A stretch of 64,000 bases of DNA from Paenibacillus turicensis (GCF_017873435.1 NZ_JAGGKG010000001.1:518777-582776); one strand, 5' to 3'; counted from the stretch's first letter, positions 35,210 to 43,783 are shown. The notes: a model not told the origin generated them from the sequence alone. Numbers and translations are program-made.

Positions 35210-35968
35210 TTATATCGAAAACTCTGGCTCAAAATCCCGATAGTAATTGGCAAGAAATTGCTTCGTCCGATCACTTTTGGGCGAGCCAAACACCTCATCT
35301 GGTGTTCCGTCCTCTACAATGACACCTTTATCAAGAAATAACACCCTTGTCGCTACCTTGCGAACAAAGTTCATCTCATGAGAAACAAGCAACATCGTAT
35401 AGCCTTCCTCCGCCGTCTGCTTAATCGTATCCAGTACCTCTCCCACCAATTCTGGATCAAGCGCTGAGGTAGGCTCATCAAATAACAATAGCTCTGGCTG
35501 CATCGCAAGTGCGCGGGCAATGGCTACACGTTGCTGTTGTCCACCTGAAAGTTGCTTAGGGAAATGATTAATCCGGTCAGACAATCCCACTCTTGCCAAC
35601 TGCTGATGGGCAATTTTACGCGCTTCCTCCTTCGCTATTTTTTTAACAATAACTAAACCCTCCATCACATTTTCAAGCGCCGTTTTCTGACGAAATAGAT
35701 TAAATTGCTGGAATACCATCGCTGTACTTTTGCGAAGCCGTTGTGTTTCCGATCGGGATGCTTTAGCGACATTCACCTTGAAATCATCAATTGAAATGCT
35801 TCCTGAATCTGGTGTTTCCAATAAATTAATGGAGCGAAGAAAAGTAGATTTCCCAGAACCGGATGAGCCGATTATAGCTACAACATCCCCTCTTCTAATC
35901 GTTAAATCTAGCTCTTTGAGAACGATGTGTCCATGAAAGGATTTTGTTAAACCGCTAATTTCAATCAA
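35210..35968 (-). CDS. Polar amino-acid ABC transporter ATPase
   Basis: A 252-residue ATPase of the GlnQ/TcyC class. Walker A is [18 protein letters not shown] (about 34), the Q-loop is [17 protein letters not shown], the signature is [16 protein letters not shown], Walker B is [14 protein letters not shown] and the switch His is LLVSHEM. It starts with TTG behind GGGGG and overlaps the permease end by 8 bases. With the permease and binding protein it forms an importer for a polar, probably sulfur-containing amino acid, the last inferred from neighbours. Confidence 0.95.
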   Translation of the reverse strand: MIEISGLTKSFHGHIVLKELDLTIRRGDVVAIIGSSGSGKSTFLRSINLLETPDSGSISIDDFKVNVAKASRSETQRLRKSTAMVFQQFNLFRQKTALENVMEGLVIVKKIAKEEARKIAHQQLARVGLSDRINHFPKQLSGGQQQRVAIARALAMQPELLLFDEPTSALDPELVGEVLDTIKQTAEEGYTMLLVSHEMNFVRKVATRVLFLDKGVIVEDGTPDEVFGSPKSDRTKQFLANYYRDFEPEFSI

Positions 35969-36701
35969 GGATCACATCCCCCTTTCTTTTTCTTGCGCTT
36001 CTTAAGTCTATATCCAGTCGCTTTTCCAAGTAGGAAATAATTTGTTCAATAATAATGGTAAGTCCCCAATAGATCAATGCCAACGCACAATAGGATTCAA
36101 AGTAACGCAGGTTGTTGCCAGCCAAAATTTTGGAATAAGCCGTCATTTCCACCACGGAGCAGACAAACGCTAATGAGGTCCCCTTCATCAGACCGATTAG
36201 TGCATTCCCAAGTGTCGGAAGTGCCACCACAAAGGCTTCTGGCAAAATAACTCGTCTTAGCACCTGCCACGGGGACATCCCCAGTGAATGAGCGGCTTCG
36301 ATTTGCCCTTTGTCTACAGATTGTAGTGCTCCGCGAATAATTTCAGAGCTGTAGGCTGCTTCATTTAATGATAATGCCAATAGTACATAAAAAAGTGCAG
36401 GAATTGAATTTACATTATAGCTTGTTTCATAATAATAGTTGATGTACTTAAGTACAATCGGAATACCAGCATAGGTCAGGTAAAGCTGAACTAGTATTGG
36501 CGTTCCTCGTGTGAAGGAAATAAACACCGTACCCAATTGGTACAATACAGGTATTTTTTTCATTTTTATTATGGCGAGCAGGAGCCCCAGCAATAGCCCT
36601 GCTAGCATGGATATTGCGGTCAAATACAACGTAACCGGCAAATATTTTAACAGCTTTGGAATCAGCGTAAAAACAAGCTCTACATCAAATATGTTAGGCA
36701 T
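35961..36701 (-). CDS. Polar amino-acid ABC transporter permease
   Basis: A 246-residue membrane subunit of the HisM/GlnP family with five predicted helices. LPVTLYLTAISMLAGLLLGL begins the conserved domain (about residue 20), FISFTRGTPILVQLYLTYAG follows, and the coupling loop is IEAAHSLGMSPWQVLRRVILPEA (about 133-155). Only one permease gene is present, so it probably works as a homodimer. It lies 12 bases after the binding-protein gene. Confidence 0.94.
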   Translation of the reverse strand: MPNIFDVELVFTLIPKLLKYLPVTLYLTAISMLAGLLLGLLLAIIKMKKIPVLYQLGTVFISFTRGTPILVQLYLTYAGIPIVLKYINYYYETSYNVNSIPALFYVLLALSLNEAAYSSEIIRGALQSVDKGQIEAAHSLGMSPWQVLRRVILPEAFVVALPTLGNALIGLMKGTSLAFVCSVVEMTAYSKILAGNNLRYFESYCALALIYWGLTIIIEQIISYLEKRLDIDLRSARKRKGDVILD

Positions 36702-36713
36702 CTCTACGATCCC

Positions 36714-37568
36714 TTATTGCACTTCTGGAGCAAAGTCGCCATGCAGATACTTTTGGCTGATTTCTGTAATGCTGCCATCTTTGATCAATTCTTTGATTCG
36801 AGCGTTGACATCCTTCAGTAGTTGTTCGCTGTTGCTACCTTTGCTGAGGAGCAAATAGCTGTAAGGCACGCCGATTCGGTCTGAATCCTCCTGAGACAAA
36901 GGTATAGCTTTCAGCTTCAACCCATATTCATTGATATATAATTGAAGCATTGAATTGTCGATCAGGTTAAAATCACTGGCTCCACTTTCCACATTTTGAA
37001 GAATAGGTACCATTTCCGCTTCCGTATACTTTAGCTTCACAGGGGTTTTAGCAAGTGATTCGTTGTACTCCTCCAGCGCCACAGTATAGTTAACACCTGA
37101 GCTAACCTCAGTTGACTTCCCTTCAAGATCAGCAAAGGATTTAATATCGTCACGGTTTTCAGCCACAGCGATTACATACTGATTTTTGAAAATAGGGTCT
37201 GAGAAGTAATATTTCTCTGCTCGTTTTGCATTTTTAGCAAAGTTATTGGCACCAATCTGGTAACGGTCTGAATCTAGTCCTGCAAATACGGAAGCAAACT
37301 CTGTTGCTTCAATCGTGGCATCATATTGTGGTAAACCTTCAAATATCTTTTTCACTACTTGAATATCGTAACCATCCAATTCATTGTTATCATTTAAATA
37401 AGAAAACGGCTTAGGATTTCCTCCTGTTGCAATCGTGATTTTAGTTTTTTGAGTGTTATTTGCTGTTGTATTACCTTTTTCAGCTACTTTCTCATTTCCG
37501 CAAGCCACAAGTGCCAACGTTAATGTTGCTGCTACAATGCCCAGTCCGATTTTCCCCCACTTTTTCAT
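36714..37568 (-). CDS. Amino-acid-binding lipoprotein (family 3 solute-binding)
   Basis: A 284-residue extracytoplasmic binding protein. The lipobox is LALVACGN (Cys23). The fold is marked by TIATGGNPKPFSYLNDNNELDGYDIQVVKK, with the ligand-binding aromatic and Asp-Gly-Tyr-Asp, and by LEGKSTEVSSGVNYTVALEEYN. It resembles the cystine-binding TcyJ/TcyK proteins in length and layout, but ligand identity is an inference. AGGGGG precedes the ATG; the GST-like gene ends 12 bases upstream. Confidence 0.92.
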   Translation of the reverse strand: MKKWGKIGLGIVAATLTLALVACGNEKVAEKGNTTANNTQKTKITIATGGNPKPFSYLNDNNELDGYDIQVVKKIFEGLPQYDATIEATEFASVFAGLDSDRYQIGANNFAKNAKRAEKYYFSDPIFKNQYVIAVAENRDDIKSFADLEGKSTEVSSGVNYTVALEEYNESLAKTPVKLKYTEAEMVPILQNVESGASDFNLIDNSMLQLYINEYGLKLKAIPLSQEDSDRIGVPYSYLLLSKGSNSEQLLKDVNARIKELIKDGSITEISQKYLHGDFAPEVQ

Positions 37569-37580
37569 CTCTATATCCCC

Positions 37581-38588
37581 CTATTCTTTTGTCAAAAACT
37601 TATGTTCTGGATCACTACTTTTTTCCTTGCGGTTTTGCGGCTCGGACCAAATTCCCTCATAATCGATCTGATCCCAAAAGCGAGTGTTATAATCGATAAA
37701 GATGCCAACCCTCTTTTTATTACTTTGTGCCATATCACGAAGATAAGAATTATTTTTGAACGCAGGAATTTCATATAGATCACGAGCGTAACCCCAGATA
37801 TTTTTAAAGTCGACAATGCGATTGCGAATTGGCCCTAGATTTTTAAAATAATAGGTATCAAACCGAGCCAAAGTTACAAACAACCGAACATCGGAATCCG
37901 TTACGTAATCGCCAAACAAGAAACGATTATTTTCCAGACGCTCCTCAATTTCATCCAATGCCTTGTATAAATGGTGGAACGCAAGGTTGTACGCCTCAAT
38001 GGTCTGAGCAAACATCGCCTTATAAACGCCATTGTTAACGTTGTCGAATAAGAAATCATTATACTTGTCAATCTCAAGTCTTAAATGCTCTGGATAGAGA
38101 TCAGGTGCACCTGGTTTATGCAGTGATGCAAACTCATTTTCAAGGTAATTAGTTAGCCACACATAATCGTTATTCACTACTTTTTTTGTTTTAATGTCAA
38201 TCACAGCGGGTACAGTTGCTCTACCTGTATATTCTGGATCTGCATTCGCATAAAGCTCAGATAGAAACTGTACATCTAAAACAGGGTCCTTGCCATTCTC
38301 GTCGTAAACAAATTCCCAGCCCAAATCCACTTCATGCTTGCCTCTTCCCACTAGATTGATGCCAATAGCATCTTCTAATCCTAACAGCTCACGTACGATA
38401 GAAGCACGGTTTGACCAATGGCAACCTTTTGCCCAAATGAGGCGATAACGTCCCGCTTCTACTGGTAATTTATCTTCACCTTCGCCAAACGGAGTATCAA
38501 ACCGATTTTTTTGCCGTACAAAAAATCCACGTTCATCAATTTCGTGCTCAATTTCTTTAGGTCTAACTCGGATTTCTGCCTCTGCCAT
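37581..38588 (-). CDS. Xi-class glutathione S-transferase-like protein (YqjG/ECM4 family)
   Basis: A 335-residue thioredoxin-fold protein of the glutathionyl-hydroquinone reductase family, which reductively removes a thiol from an aryl S-conjugate. The catalytic Cys lies in RLIWAKGCHWSNRA (Cys56); typical members have CPWAHR there. RATVPAVIDIKTKKVVNNDYVWL is the thioredoxin cis-Pro region, and FLFGDYVTDSDVRLFVTLARFD is the helical-domain signature. Firmicutes of this kind normally use bacillithiol rather than glutathione, so the thiol partner is probably different. AGAGGAGG precedes the ATG. It sits between a GNAT and an amino-acid importer, which suggests sulfur salvage or S-conjugate breakdown. 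Confidence 0.88.
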   Translation of the reverse strand: MAEAEIRVRPKEIEHEIDERGFFVRQKNRFDTPFGEGEDKLPVEAGRYRLIWAKGCHWSNRASIVRELLGLEDAIGINLVGRGKHEVDLGWEFVYDENGKDPVLDVQFLSELYANADPEYTGRATVPAVIDIKTKKVVNNDYVWLTNYLENEFASLHKPGAPDLYPEHLRLEIDKYNDFLFDNVNNGVYKAMFAQTIEAYNLAFHHLYKALDEIEERLENNRFLFGDYVTDSDVRLFVTLARFDTYYFKNLGPIRNRIVDFKNIWGYARDLYEIPAFKNNSYLRDMAQSNKKRVGIFIDYNTRFWDQIDYEGIWSEPQNRKEKSSDPEHKFLTKE

Positions 38589-38602
38589 TTCATATTCCTC
38601 CT

Positions 38603-39115
38603 CTATTCTATAAATCCCATTTCCTTCAAAAGTGGTTCGTTCCGATACAGTGCTAACCCCGTCTTCATCGACTTGAAGCCAAGACGACGATAGAAGTCCA
38701 CCGTATTAGGGTGCGTATATAAAACAACGTTGCAATGCCCAACAAAGGTCAATAAATTGTTTATAATCAGTCGTCCCAATCCTTTGCCATGATACCGCTC
38801 ATCGACAACGATGTTGTATATGGCCGCTTGAGATACTCCGTCAGACAATGCTCGCCCAAAACCAATCAATGTACCACTATCATAAATAAATGTAACGGCA
38901 TAGCTGCTTTCAAATGCTTGCCGATGAATCTCTGGTGTGGCATTGGATAAACCAAAATGACTCATTAATTCAGCTACACGACTCCATTCCCGATCCTTGC
39001 AGTTATTGCAAATGACCAAGTTAGGCACACTAACATTCCCATCACTCTTGCTATTATGGTTAGAAGTAGCATCCCCGCTCTCTGGATATACACGTTGCTC
39101 AATATCGTGACTCAT
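38603..39115 (-). CDS. GNAT acetyltransferase, coupled to an upstream Cys-rich ORF
   Basis: A 170-residue acetyl-CoA enzyme. After an Asn/Ser-rich N-terminus of about 35 residues, the GNAT core shows LIGFGRALSDGVSQAAIYNI, VVDERYHGKGLGRLIINNLL (the CoA-binding loop R/Q-x-x-G-x-G) and VDFYRRLGFKSMKTGLALYR. Its ATG overlaps the stop of a 26-codon upstream ORF (ATGA), so its translation is coupled. GNAT enzymes in amino-acid-sulfur operons (YtmI/SnaA, SscA) N-acetylate cysteine S-conjugates; that role is an inference here. Confidence 0.88.
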   Translation of the reverse strand: MSHDIEQRVYPESGDATSNHNSKSDGNVSVPNLVICNNCKDREWSRVAELMSHFGLSNATPEIHRQAFESSYAVTFIYDSGTLIGFGRALSDGVSQAAIYNIVVDERYHGKGLGRLIINNLLTFVGHCNVVLYTHPNTVDFYRRLGFKSMKTGLALYRNEPLLKEMGFIE

Positions 39116-39192
39116 CCCAACGTTTCCCCTCCACAGGGCTCAGTACAACACAACAGGTTTTGTCCTTCTGTAGCTTTTATCTCTTTTGTCAT
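39112..39192 (-). CDS. 26-codon Cys-rich upstream ORF (LLCCTEPC)
   Basis: ATG at 39192 with an excellent Shine-Dalgarno GGGGAGG (39206-39200) and 7-base spacing opens a frame that ends in a TGA overlapping the GNAT start. The peptide is charged at first (MTKEIKATEG), then contains LLCCTEPCGG with three Cys codons in six. The coupling, the Shine-Dalgarno and the Cys cluster fit a cysteine-responsive uORF in which ribosome stalling at Cys codons changes expression of the downstream operon. A small peptide product is the alternative. Confidence 0.55.
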   Translation of the reverse strand: MTKEIKATEGQNLLCCTEPCGGETLG

Positions 39193-39224
39193 TAAATTAC
39201 CTCCCCTATCAATTCCAAGTATTC

Positions 39225-39352
39225 ATGTGTGTTTTAAGAGATTTTAAACCAATGTGACCTGCAAAGATAGTAAAAATCAGAACAACCGAATTATGATTTT
39301 CGCTATTGACAACTGCCCTCAGCGGCGATAAAATATATATTTTTCTATATTT
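39225..39352 (-). promoter_or_regulatory. Shared control region, copy A (GNAT/GST/ABC operon)
   Basis: This stretch and 41085-41216 are clearly homologous. Conserved blocks, minus strand, are GTTGTCAAT, then 20-21 bases later GTTCT-ATTTTTACTAT-TTT, then TTTAAAATC and TTAAAAC-CACATG. The block with TACTAT could supply a -10 and GTTGTCAAT the regulator site. Both copies stand directly upstream of minus-strand genes, so they define a regulon. The AraC-family gene next to copy B is the natural candidate regulator. Confidence 0.6.
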
Positions 39353-39375
39353 TCCAAATAAAAAGAAGTATTAAA

Positions 39376-39419
39376 AAGCCGGTACAGCCCATGAACTAAT
39401 ACCTCGGCTGTACCGGCTT
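39376..39419 (-). terminator. Terminator after the second GNAT gene
   Basis: AAGCCGGTACAGCC (39376-39389) and GGCTGTACCGGCTT (39406-39419) form a perfect 14-bp stem, followed on the minus strand by TTTTTAATA. It ends the yxjG-like/GNAT unit and isolates control region A. Confidence 0.92.
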
Positions 39420-39435
39420 ATATTTTCTCTTTCCG

Positions 39436-39867
39436 TTATATCCATTTATCCATATAAACAATCTTAATAAAGGAGGGCTCATAACTAATATCCCAATCCG
39501 CACGATAACCCAGTTTTTCATAAAAGCCTACCGCTCGATCTTGGCTTGTGATAATGATCTTCTTGGCTTGAAATTCCTTTGCCCAGCGCTCCGTTGCTTC
39601 AATTAAGATACGTCCATAGCCGTTACCCTGATATTTAGCTAAAACACAGACACGTTCAATTTTAGCTGTATCGCTATCTATAATATTCAATCTAGCCGCG
39701 GCAACAGGTTCGCTTCCATCTAGCAACAGCATATATTTTGCCTGTTCTCCATCATGCTGATCAAATTCCATCTCCAGAGGAATATTCATGCCTTTGACCA
39801 TAGTATGAATACGCACATAATAGACAGCCGCTCTTTGCCAGGTACTGCTTACTCTTACTTCCTGCAA
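39436..39867 (-). CDS. GNAT acetyltransferase, YitI/ElaA-like
   Basis: A 143-residue GNAT enzyme: EMEFDQHDGEQAKYMLLLDG, AARLNIIDSDTAKIERVCV, the CoA loop LAKYQGNGYGRILIEATERW, and VGFYEKLGYRADWDISYE. A TTG at 39867 is preferred as start because GAGGGGG lies 7 bases before it; an upstream in-frame TTG at 39903 precedes this Shine-Dalgarno. It follows the yxjG-like gene by about 60 bases and shares its transcript. Substrate unknown. Confidence 0.85.
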   Translation of the reverse strand: MQEVRVSSTWQRAAVYYVRIHTMVKGMNIPLEMEFDQHDGEQAKYMLLLDGSEPVAAARLNIIDSDTAKIERVCVLAKYQGNGYGRILIEATERWAKEFQAKKIIITSQDRAVGFYEKLGYRADWDISYEPSFIKIVYMDKWI

Positions 39868-39927
39868 AAAAATCCCCCTCTCAGATAGAGATTGTCCAGA
39901 CAATTAAATTTAACTATTCAATGCGTA

Positions 39928-41049
39928 CTAGTTATTGCCCCAGACCTCTTCCGTAATCTCCTTAATGAGTCGAAGCTTCGCCCATTGCTCTTCCTCTGTC
40001 AAAATATTGCCTTCTTCCGTGGAAGCAAAGCCACATTGTGGACTTAAATAAAGTCGATCTAGTTCAACATATTGAGCAGCTTCACGAATACGCTGAATAA
40101 TCTCGGCTTTGTCCTCAAGCTCTGGAGTTTTGGACGTGATTAAGCCCAATACCACCTTTTTGTCATTGCCGACATAACGTAATGGCTCAAATCCACCAGC
40201 ACGATCAGAATCGTATTCCAAATAATAAGCATCCACGTTTTGTTTAGCGAATAAAGCCTCTGCAACTGGCTCGTATCCGCCCGAGGTTGCCCAAGATGAA
40301 CGGAAATTACCGCGGCATACATGCGTGGTAATAATCAGATCGTCAGGTCGATCTGCCAACACTAGGTTGTTAATTCTGAGCTTTTCTTCTTTACGCTGTT
40401 CATCCGTGCTTCTATCCTGATCAAATGCATTAGAGCGACCTTCAAAAAATTGCCCCCATGAGCAATCATCAAATTGTACATTACGGCAACCCGCATCATA
40501 CAGATCTCCGATGACGTTCTTAAACGCCTTTACAATATCTTGGATTAACTCTTCTCGATCAGGATAAAATTGCTTCGTATTGTTTATATTTTTAGGTGAA
40601 ATTAAAAGATGAAAAAACTGCGTTGGCGAGGGGATTGTCTGACGTACTACAATATCTTCACCGGCAATACGTTTTACAAATTTGAAATGCTCCAGAAAGG
40701 GATGGTTTTCTCCGCTGATCTTGCCTGTAAGCTCCGCAGAATCTGACCGAGTCGCTGCACTTTTGAATACACTAGTGGAATTATTAGTTGTTTTACCAAC
40801 ACCTTGTAAACCCCAGAAGAAGTCAAGATGCCACCAGCTTCTACGAAATTCCCCATCCGTTGCTACCTTTAAGCCCGCTTCCCTTTGCTTTTTCACCAAA
40901 TCAGTAATCGCTTGGTCCTCTACAGCTTTTAATTCCTCTGCTGTAAATTCCCCTTTAGCAAACTTTTCTCTTGCCGTCTTCAACTCCTGGGGCCTTAAAA
41001 AACTACCTACAACATCAAAACGAAATGGCGCTGTACTTGGCTTGCTCAT
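39928..41049 (-). CDS. Cobalamin-independent methionine-synthase-like protein (YxjG/YxjH family)
   Basis: A 373-residue zinc-dependent methyltransferase homologue. It keeps the C-terminal MetE catalytic half: FDVVGSFLRPQELKTARE at the start, QTIPSPTQFFHLL, VQFDDCSWGQFF, and the zinc ligands TTHVCRGN (His243, Cys245) and LSPQCGF (Cys339). Bacillus YxjG/YxjH are linked to methionine metabolism and S-methyl-thiol transfer to homocysteine. Its AGGGAGG Shine-Dalgarno is clear. The gene heads a unit with a GNAT and is preceded by control region B. No S-box riboswitch is visible upstream. Confidence 0.9.
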   Translation of the reverse strand: MSKPSTAPFRFDVVGSFLRPQELKTAREKFAKGEFTAEELKAVEDQAITDLVKKQREAGLKVATDGEFRRSWWHLDFFWGLQGVGKTTNNSTSVFKSAATRSDSAELTGKISGENHPFLEHFKFVKRIAGEDIVVRQTIPSPTQFFHLLISPKNINNTKQFYPDREELIQDIVKAFKNVIGDLYDAGCRNVQFDDCSWGQFFEGRSNAFDQDRSTDEQRKEEKLRINNLVLADRPDDLIITTHVCRGNFRSSWATSGGYEPVAEALFAKQNVDAYYLEYDSDRAGGFEPLRYVGNDKKVVLGLITSKTPELEDKAEIIQRIREAAQYVELDRLYLSPQCGFASTEEGNILTEEEQWAKLRLIKEITEEVWGNN

Positions 41050-41084
41050 TCTAATTCCTCCCTTTTACTCATAAAATACAGTAA

Positions 41085-41216
41085 ACACATGTGGTTTTAA
41101 TGATTTTAAAATACGAGCCCACAGAAATATAGTAAAAATAAGAACTGGTTTATATCACTAAAGACATTGACAACAAATTTGAAACCAGTAAAATAGTATA
41201 AAATCTATATTTCCAA
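41085..41216. promoter_or_regulatory. Shared control region, copy B (yxjG-like unit / divergent AraC gene)
   Basis: This is homologous to 39225-39352, with the same blocks in the same order and nearly the same spacing. Here it lies between two divergent genes. On the plus strand TTGACA (41166-41171) and TAAAAT (41188-41193) at 16 bp could be the promoter for the AraC-family gene; on the minus strand ATTTTTACTAT could serve the yxjG-like gene. Confidence 0.6.
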
Positions 41217-41277
41217 TAGATTAAGTTGGTTTAATTTAATTGTTGAACGATCGTCAGAAGAAAGGAGCCTATGTTTC

Positions 41278-42093
41278 ATGACACCTACACACCAATCAAA
41301 GATTTATCAGCCTTCTCAACCCCTGCTAGAGAATGTGGTAAGTTCTTATTCTGAAGCACGCTCCAAAGGCTCACCTTTATTTAACGGAGGCCTCATTTTT
41401 ACTGAACATTATGTAGATACAAATTATATTAATCAAGCTACGATTATCCCTGATGGCTGTGTCCATCTGGTCATTTGCTGTCATCCGGAACATCCCTCCG
41501 CTAACCTTTGCGGTAATTTGTACCAAGGGACCGAAGGACTTTTTATTCGTCAGGGGTGCAATTATTTTTCGATCTGCTTTTTACCAGGATATGCCGAGCA
41601 TTTCTTCAAGCATCCTATTGGTATGTTTAGTGGTCAGGAGTTTCCTGTGCAGGATGTATTGCCATATGCAGATATTCTCTTATCAAGAGTAGCTGAAGCA
41701 ACTAATTTTGAGGAACGGATTACTGCATTTGAAAGCTATTACATCGATTATATTAAGGATGAACTAAAAATTAATCCATTGATACAATATGCAACGGAGA
41801 GAATTATTGAGTCCAATGGAAACCTCAACATTGCAGATTTATCCAATGACTGTGGATATTCCACTCGTTATATGGTCAAAATTTTTGAAAAGTATGTAGG
41901 GTTGTCTCCCAAGCTATTCAGCCGAATCATACGGTTTCAGCATGTGGTACAAGCGCTAGAGGTTAGCGAATACCCCCATATCCTAGATCATATTTATGAG
42001 CTTGGTTATTGCGATCAAAATCATTTCATCAAGGATTTTAAACAATTCAGCCAACTTACGCCTAAAAATTATATACATCGTCTTCGTCCCTGA
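41278..42093 (+). CDS. AraC-family regulator with DUF6597-type N-terminal domain
   Basis: A 271-residue DNA-binding regulator. The N-terminal sensor is of the DUF6597 sort: an early YxP(S)QPL, QATIIPDGCVHLVI (the PDG-x-x-ELV-like motif) and LPGYAEHFFKHP. The C-terminal two helix-turn-helix units are LNIADLSNDCGYSTRYMVKIFEKYVGLSPKLF and YPHILDHIYELGYCDQNHFIKDFKQ. AAGGAG lies 10 bases before the ATG. It is divergent from the yxjG-like unit across control region B; I infer that it senses a sulfur compound or intermediate and acts on both copies. Confidence 0.88.
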   Translation: MTPTHQSKIYQPSQPLLENVVSSYSEARSKGSPLFNGGLIFTEHYVDTNYINQATIIPDGCVHLVICCHPEHPSANLCGNLYQGTEGLFIRQGCNYFSICFLPGYAEHFFKHPIGMFSGQEFPVQDVLPYADILLSRVAEATNFEERITAFESYYIDYIKDELKINPLIQYATERIIESNGNLNIADLSNDCGYSTRYMVKIFEKYVGLSPKLFSRIIRFQHVVQALEVSEYPHILDHIYELGYCDQNHFIKDFKQFSQLTPKNYIHRLRP

Positions 42094-42208
42094 TCGATAT
42101 GAAGTAAGATACATTTACACTTCTGGATATTTATACTATGTATTGATTAGAAATACGAACTTTGTTATACTCTTCAAAAAAAAAGCATTGCATAGAGAGG
42201 AGATAATT

Positions 42209-42904
42209 ATGAAGAAAAAACTGCTAACTGCACTCGGAGGTTCACTACTTCTATTGATTGGGATTACAGCGGGTGCGCTCGCTAGTGGCAATCTGCAAGA
42301 GATTAAGGCCTTTTTAAATGGGGATCTGAAGGTTCGTGCTCATGGAGAAATTGTTCAGTTAAAGGACATCAACGGTCAACCTATTCTTCCGATTACTTAC
42401 AAGGGCGTTACTTACTTACCTGTAAGATCAGTAGCTTCTCTACTTGATGTGCCAGTAGGCTACGATGCAGCAGCGAAAGAAGTTATTATCGGTGGTGATG
42501 ATGCTGGTCAACAACAAACCAACGTTCCAATTAGTAAAGAGGACTACAATAACACACTTTATACAAAGGACCCTAAGCTTACTAAGCTAGGTGACAAGGA
42601 TTATAGCGAGGTGCTCTATAGCGCACCAAACTCTCAATTTAAGTACACAGCGCTTAGTCCAAACGGAAAATATTCAAAGCTTGTCGTGCAGTTTGCCGCA
42701 ATCGGTCAGGATGTGAAGACACTTGAAATTAGAGATATCGACACTAACGCCTTGCTCAAAAAGGTAGAAGGTATCACACCTGCTTCAGGACTACAAACGA
42801 TTGAAGTAAATATTACGGGTGTAAAAAATATTTCGTTTGATATTAATCAGCCTGTAGAAGGCGGCTTCTTTATCCCAATGACTACTTCTTATTATAATAA
42901 GTAA
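42209..42904 (+). CDS. Exported copper-amine-oxidase-N-like (stalk domain) protein
   Basis: A 231-residue secreted protein. MKKKLLTALGGSLLLLIGIT with ALAS is a signal peptide. About 40-100 is a stalk domain of the copper amine oxidase N-terminal kind: QPILPITYKGVTYLPVRSVA and DVPVGYDAAAKEVIIG. No enzymatic part follows; the C-terminal half is a beta domain (EIRDIDTNALLKKVEGITP), so it is a cell-surface protein of unknown role. The start has AGAGAGGAGA upstream. A longer in-frame extension would run through the end of the AraC gene and is rejected. A terminator follows at 42994. Confidence 0.85.
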   Translation: MKKKLLTALGGSLLLLIGITAGALASGNLQEIKAFLNGDLKVRAHGEIVQLKDINGQPILPITYKGVTYLPVRSVASLLDVPVGYDAAAKEVIIGGDDAGQQQTNVPISKEDYNNTLYTKDPKLTKLGDKDYSEVLYSAPNSQFKYTALSPNGKYSKLVVQFAAIGQDVKTLEIRDIDTNALLKKVEGITPASGLQTIEVNITGVKNISFDINQPVEGGFFIPMTTSYYNK

Positions 42905-42993
42905 GCGAAGGATTATTTTATAAAACAGAAGACAAGTTTACACATGTTTCATGTAATTTTTAGCATTATTCTAAGCAGTCAAGGAGTGAAAAG

Positions 42994-43024
42994 CACCAGA
43001 CATTAAAATCTGGTGTTTTTTCAA
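42994..43024 (+). terminator. Terminator after the stalk-domain protein gene
   Basis: CACCAGA (42994-43000) and TCTGGTG (43009-43015) form a 7-bp stem with loop CATTAAAA, followed by TTTTTTC. Confidence 0.85.
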
Positions 43025-43075
43025 TTTCGTCTGATACAAAATATACAAATTGACGAAAGTTGGTGCTGATATTGG

Positions 43076-43783
43076 TTACTTCGATAGCCGATAGCTTTCC
43101 AACATTGCGTCAAGTAGCTTCACTAAAATAGCATTAGATTGACGAAGTAATGATGTCTGATCCAACATTTGAGGCGCCTGCTGAATGTATTCTCCAGCCG
43201 TCATTTCATCTCCACAATGGTTAATTAACCTTTCAATACTGGCATTACTGCTCTCTAAGTGAAATTGAAGTCCAACAACATGACCCTGATATTCAAATGC
43301 TTGGTTGCCACAACCAAAACTCTGTGCGGCGCTTTTTATTGTGTCAGGCAACTGAAATGTTTCCCCATGCCAATGAAAAGGGGTATACTCCTGAGGGAGA
43401 TTCCGCAAAAACTTTGTGTCTTGTGCCTCTGCTGTCATTTTTACAGCAAACCAACCTATTTCCGTATATGAATTTTTGTAGACCTTCCCTCCAAGCACCT
43501 CTGCAATTAATTGCGCTCCTAAGCAGATACCAAGCACTAATTTTTTTTGAGCTATCGTCTCTTTAATAAATGTCTTTTCTTGAATGAGCCACGGAAAATC
43601 CACTTCATCATGTACGCTCATCGGCCCCCCTAACACAATCAGCAAATCAAATTCCGATTGAAGCGGAATTTGATTATGCTCATATAACAAAGTCCCACTT
43701 AGCGTAAATCCATTATCCTGTACCCAATCCGCCATTTTTTCAGGTGTTTCAAACGGAACATGCTGTAAATAATGAACTCTCAT
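43076..43783 (-). CDS. Class I glutamine amidotransferase-like protein
   Basis: A 235-residue stand-alone GATase-1 domain. The nucleophile elbow is LGICLGAQLIAEVLGG (Cys87), and the His/Glu pair is in VGLQFHLESS (about 172-176). DLLIVLGGPMSVHDE is the oxyanion strand. Such proteins resemble the GuaA glutaminase half but act alone, for example on gamma-glutamyl compounds. The gene lies 19 bases downstream of glyA in the same direction, so the two may be co-transcribed. Confidence 0.88.
   Translation of the reverse strand: MRVHYLQHVPFETPEKMADWVQDNGFTLSGTLLYEHNQIPLQSEFDLLIVLGGPMSVHDEVDFPWLIQEKTFIKETIAQKKLVLGICLGAQLIAEVLGGKVYKNSYTEIGWFAVKMTAEAQDTKFLRNLPQEYTPFHWHGETFQLPDTIKSAAQSFGCGNQAFEYQGHVVGLQFHLESSNASIERLINHCGDEMTAGEYIQQAPQMLDQTSLLRQSNAILVKLLDAMLESYRLSK

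Noticed and set aside
39306..39425. Possible small RNA gene: TTGACA-17-TAAAAT on the plus strand followed by a strong hairpin at 39376-39419.
   Set aside because: The TTGACA is part of a block conserved in both copies of the minus-strand control region, so it is better explained as a regulator site; the hairpin is the terminator of the convergent GNAT gene.
41996..42208. Upstream in-frame extension of the stalk-domain protein.
   Set aside because: It overlaps the AraC-family coding end and would bury the clear signal peptide that starts at 42209 behind AGAGGAG.
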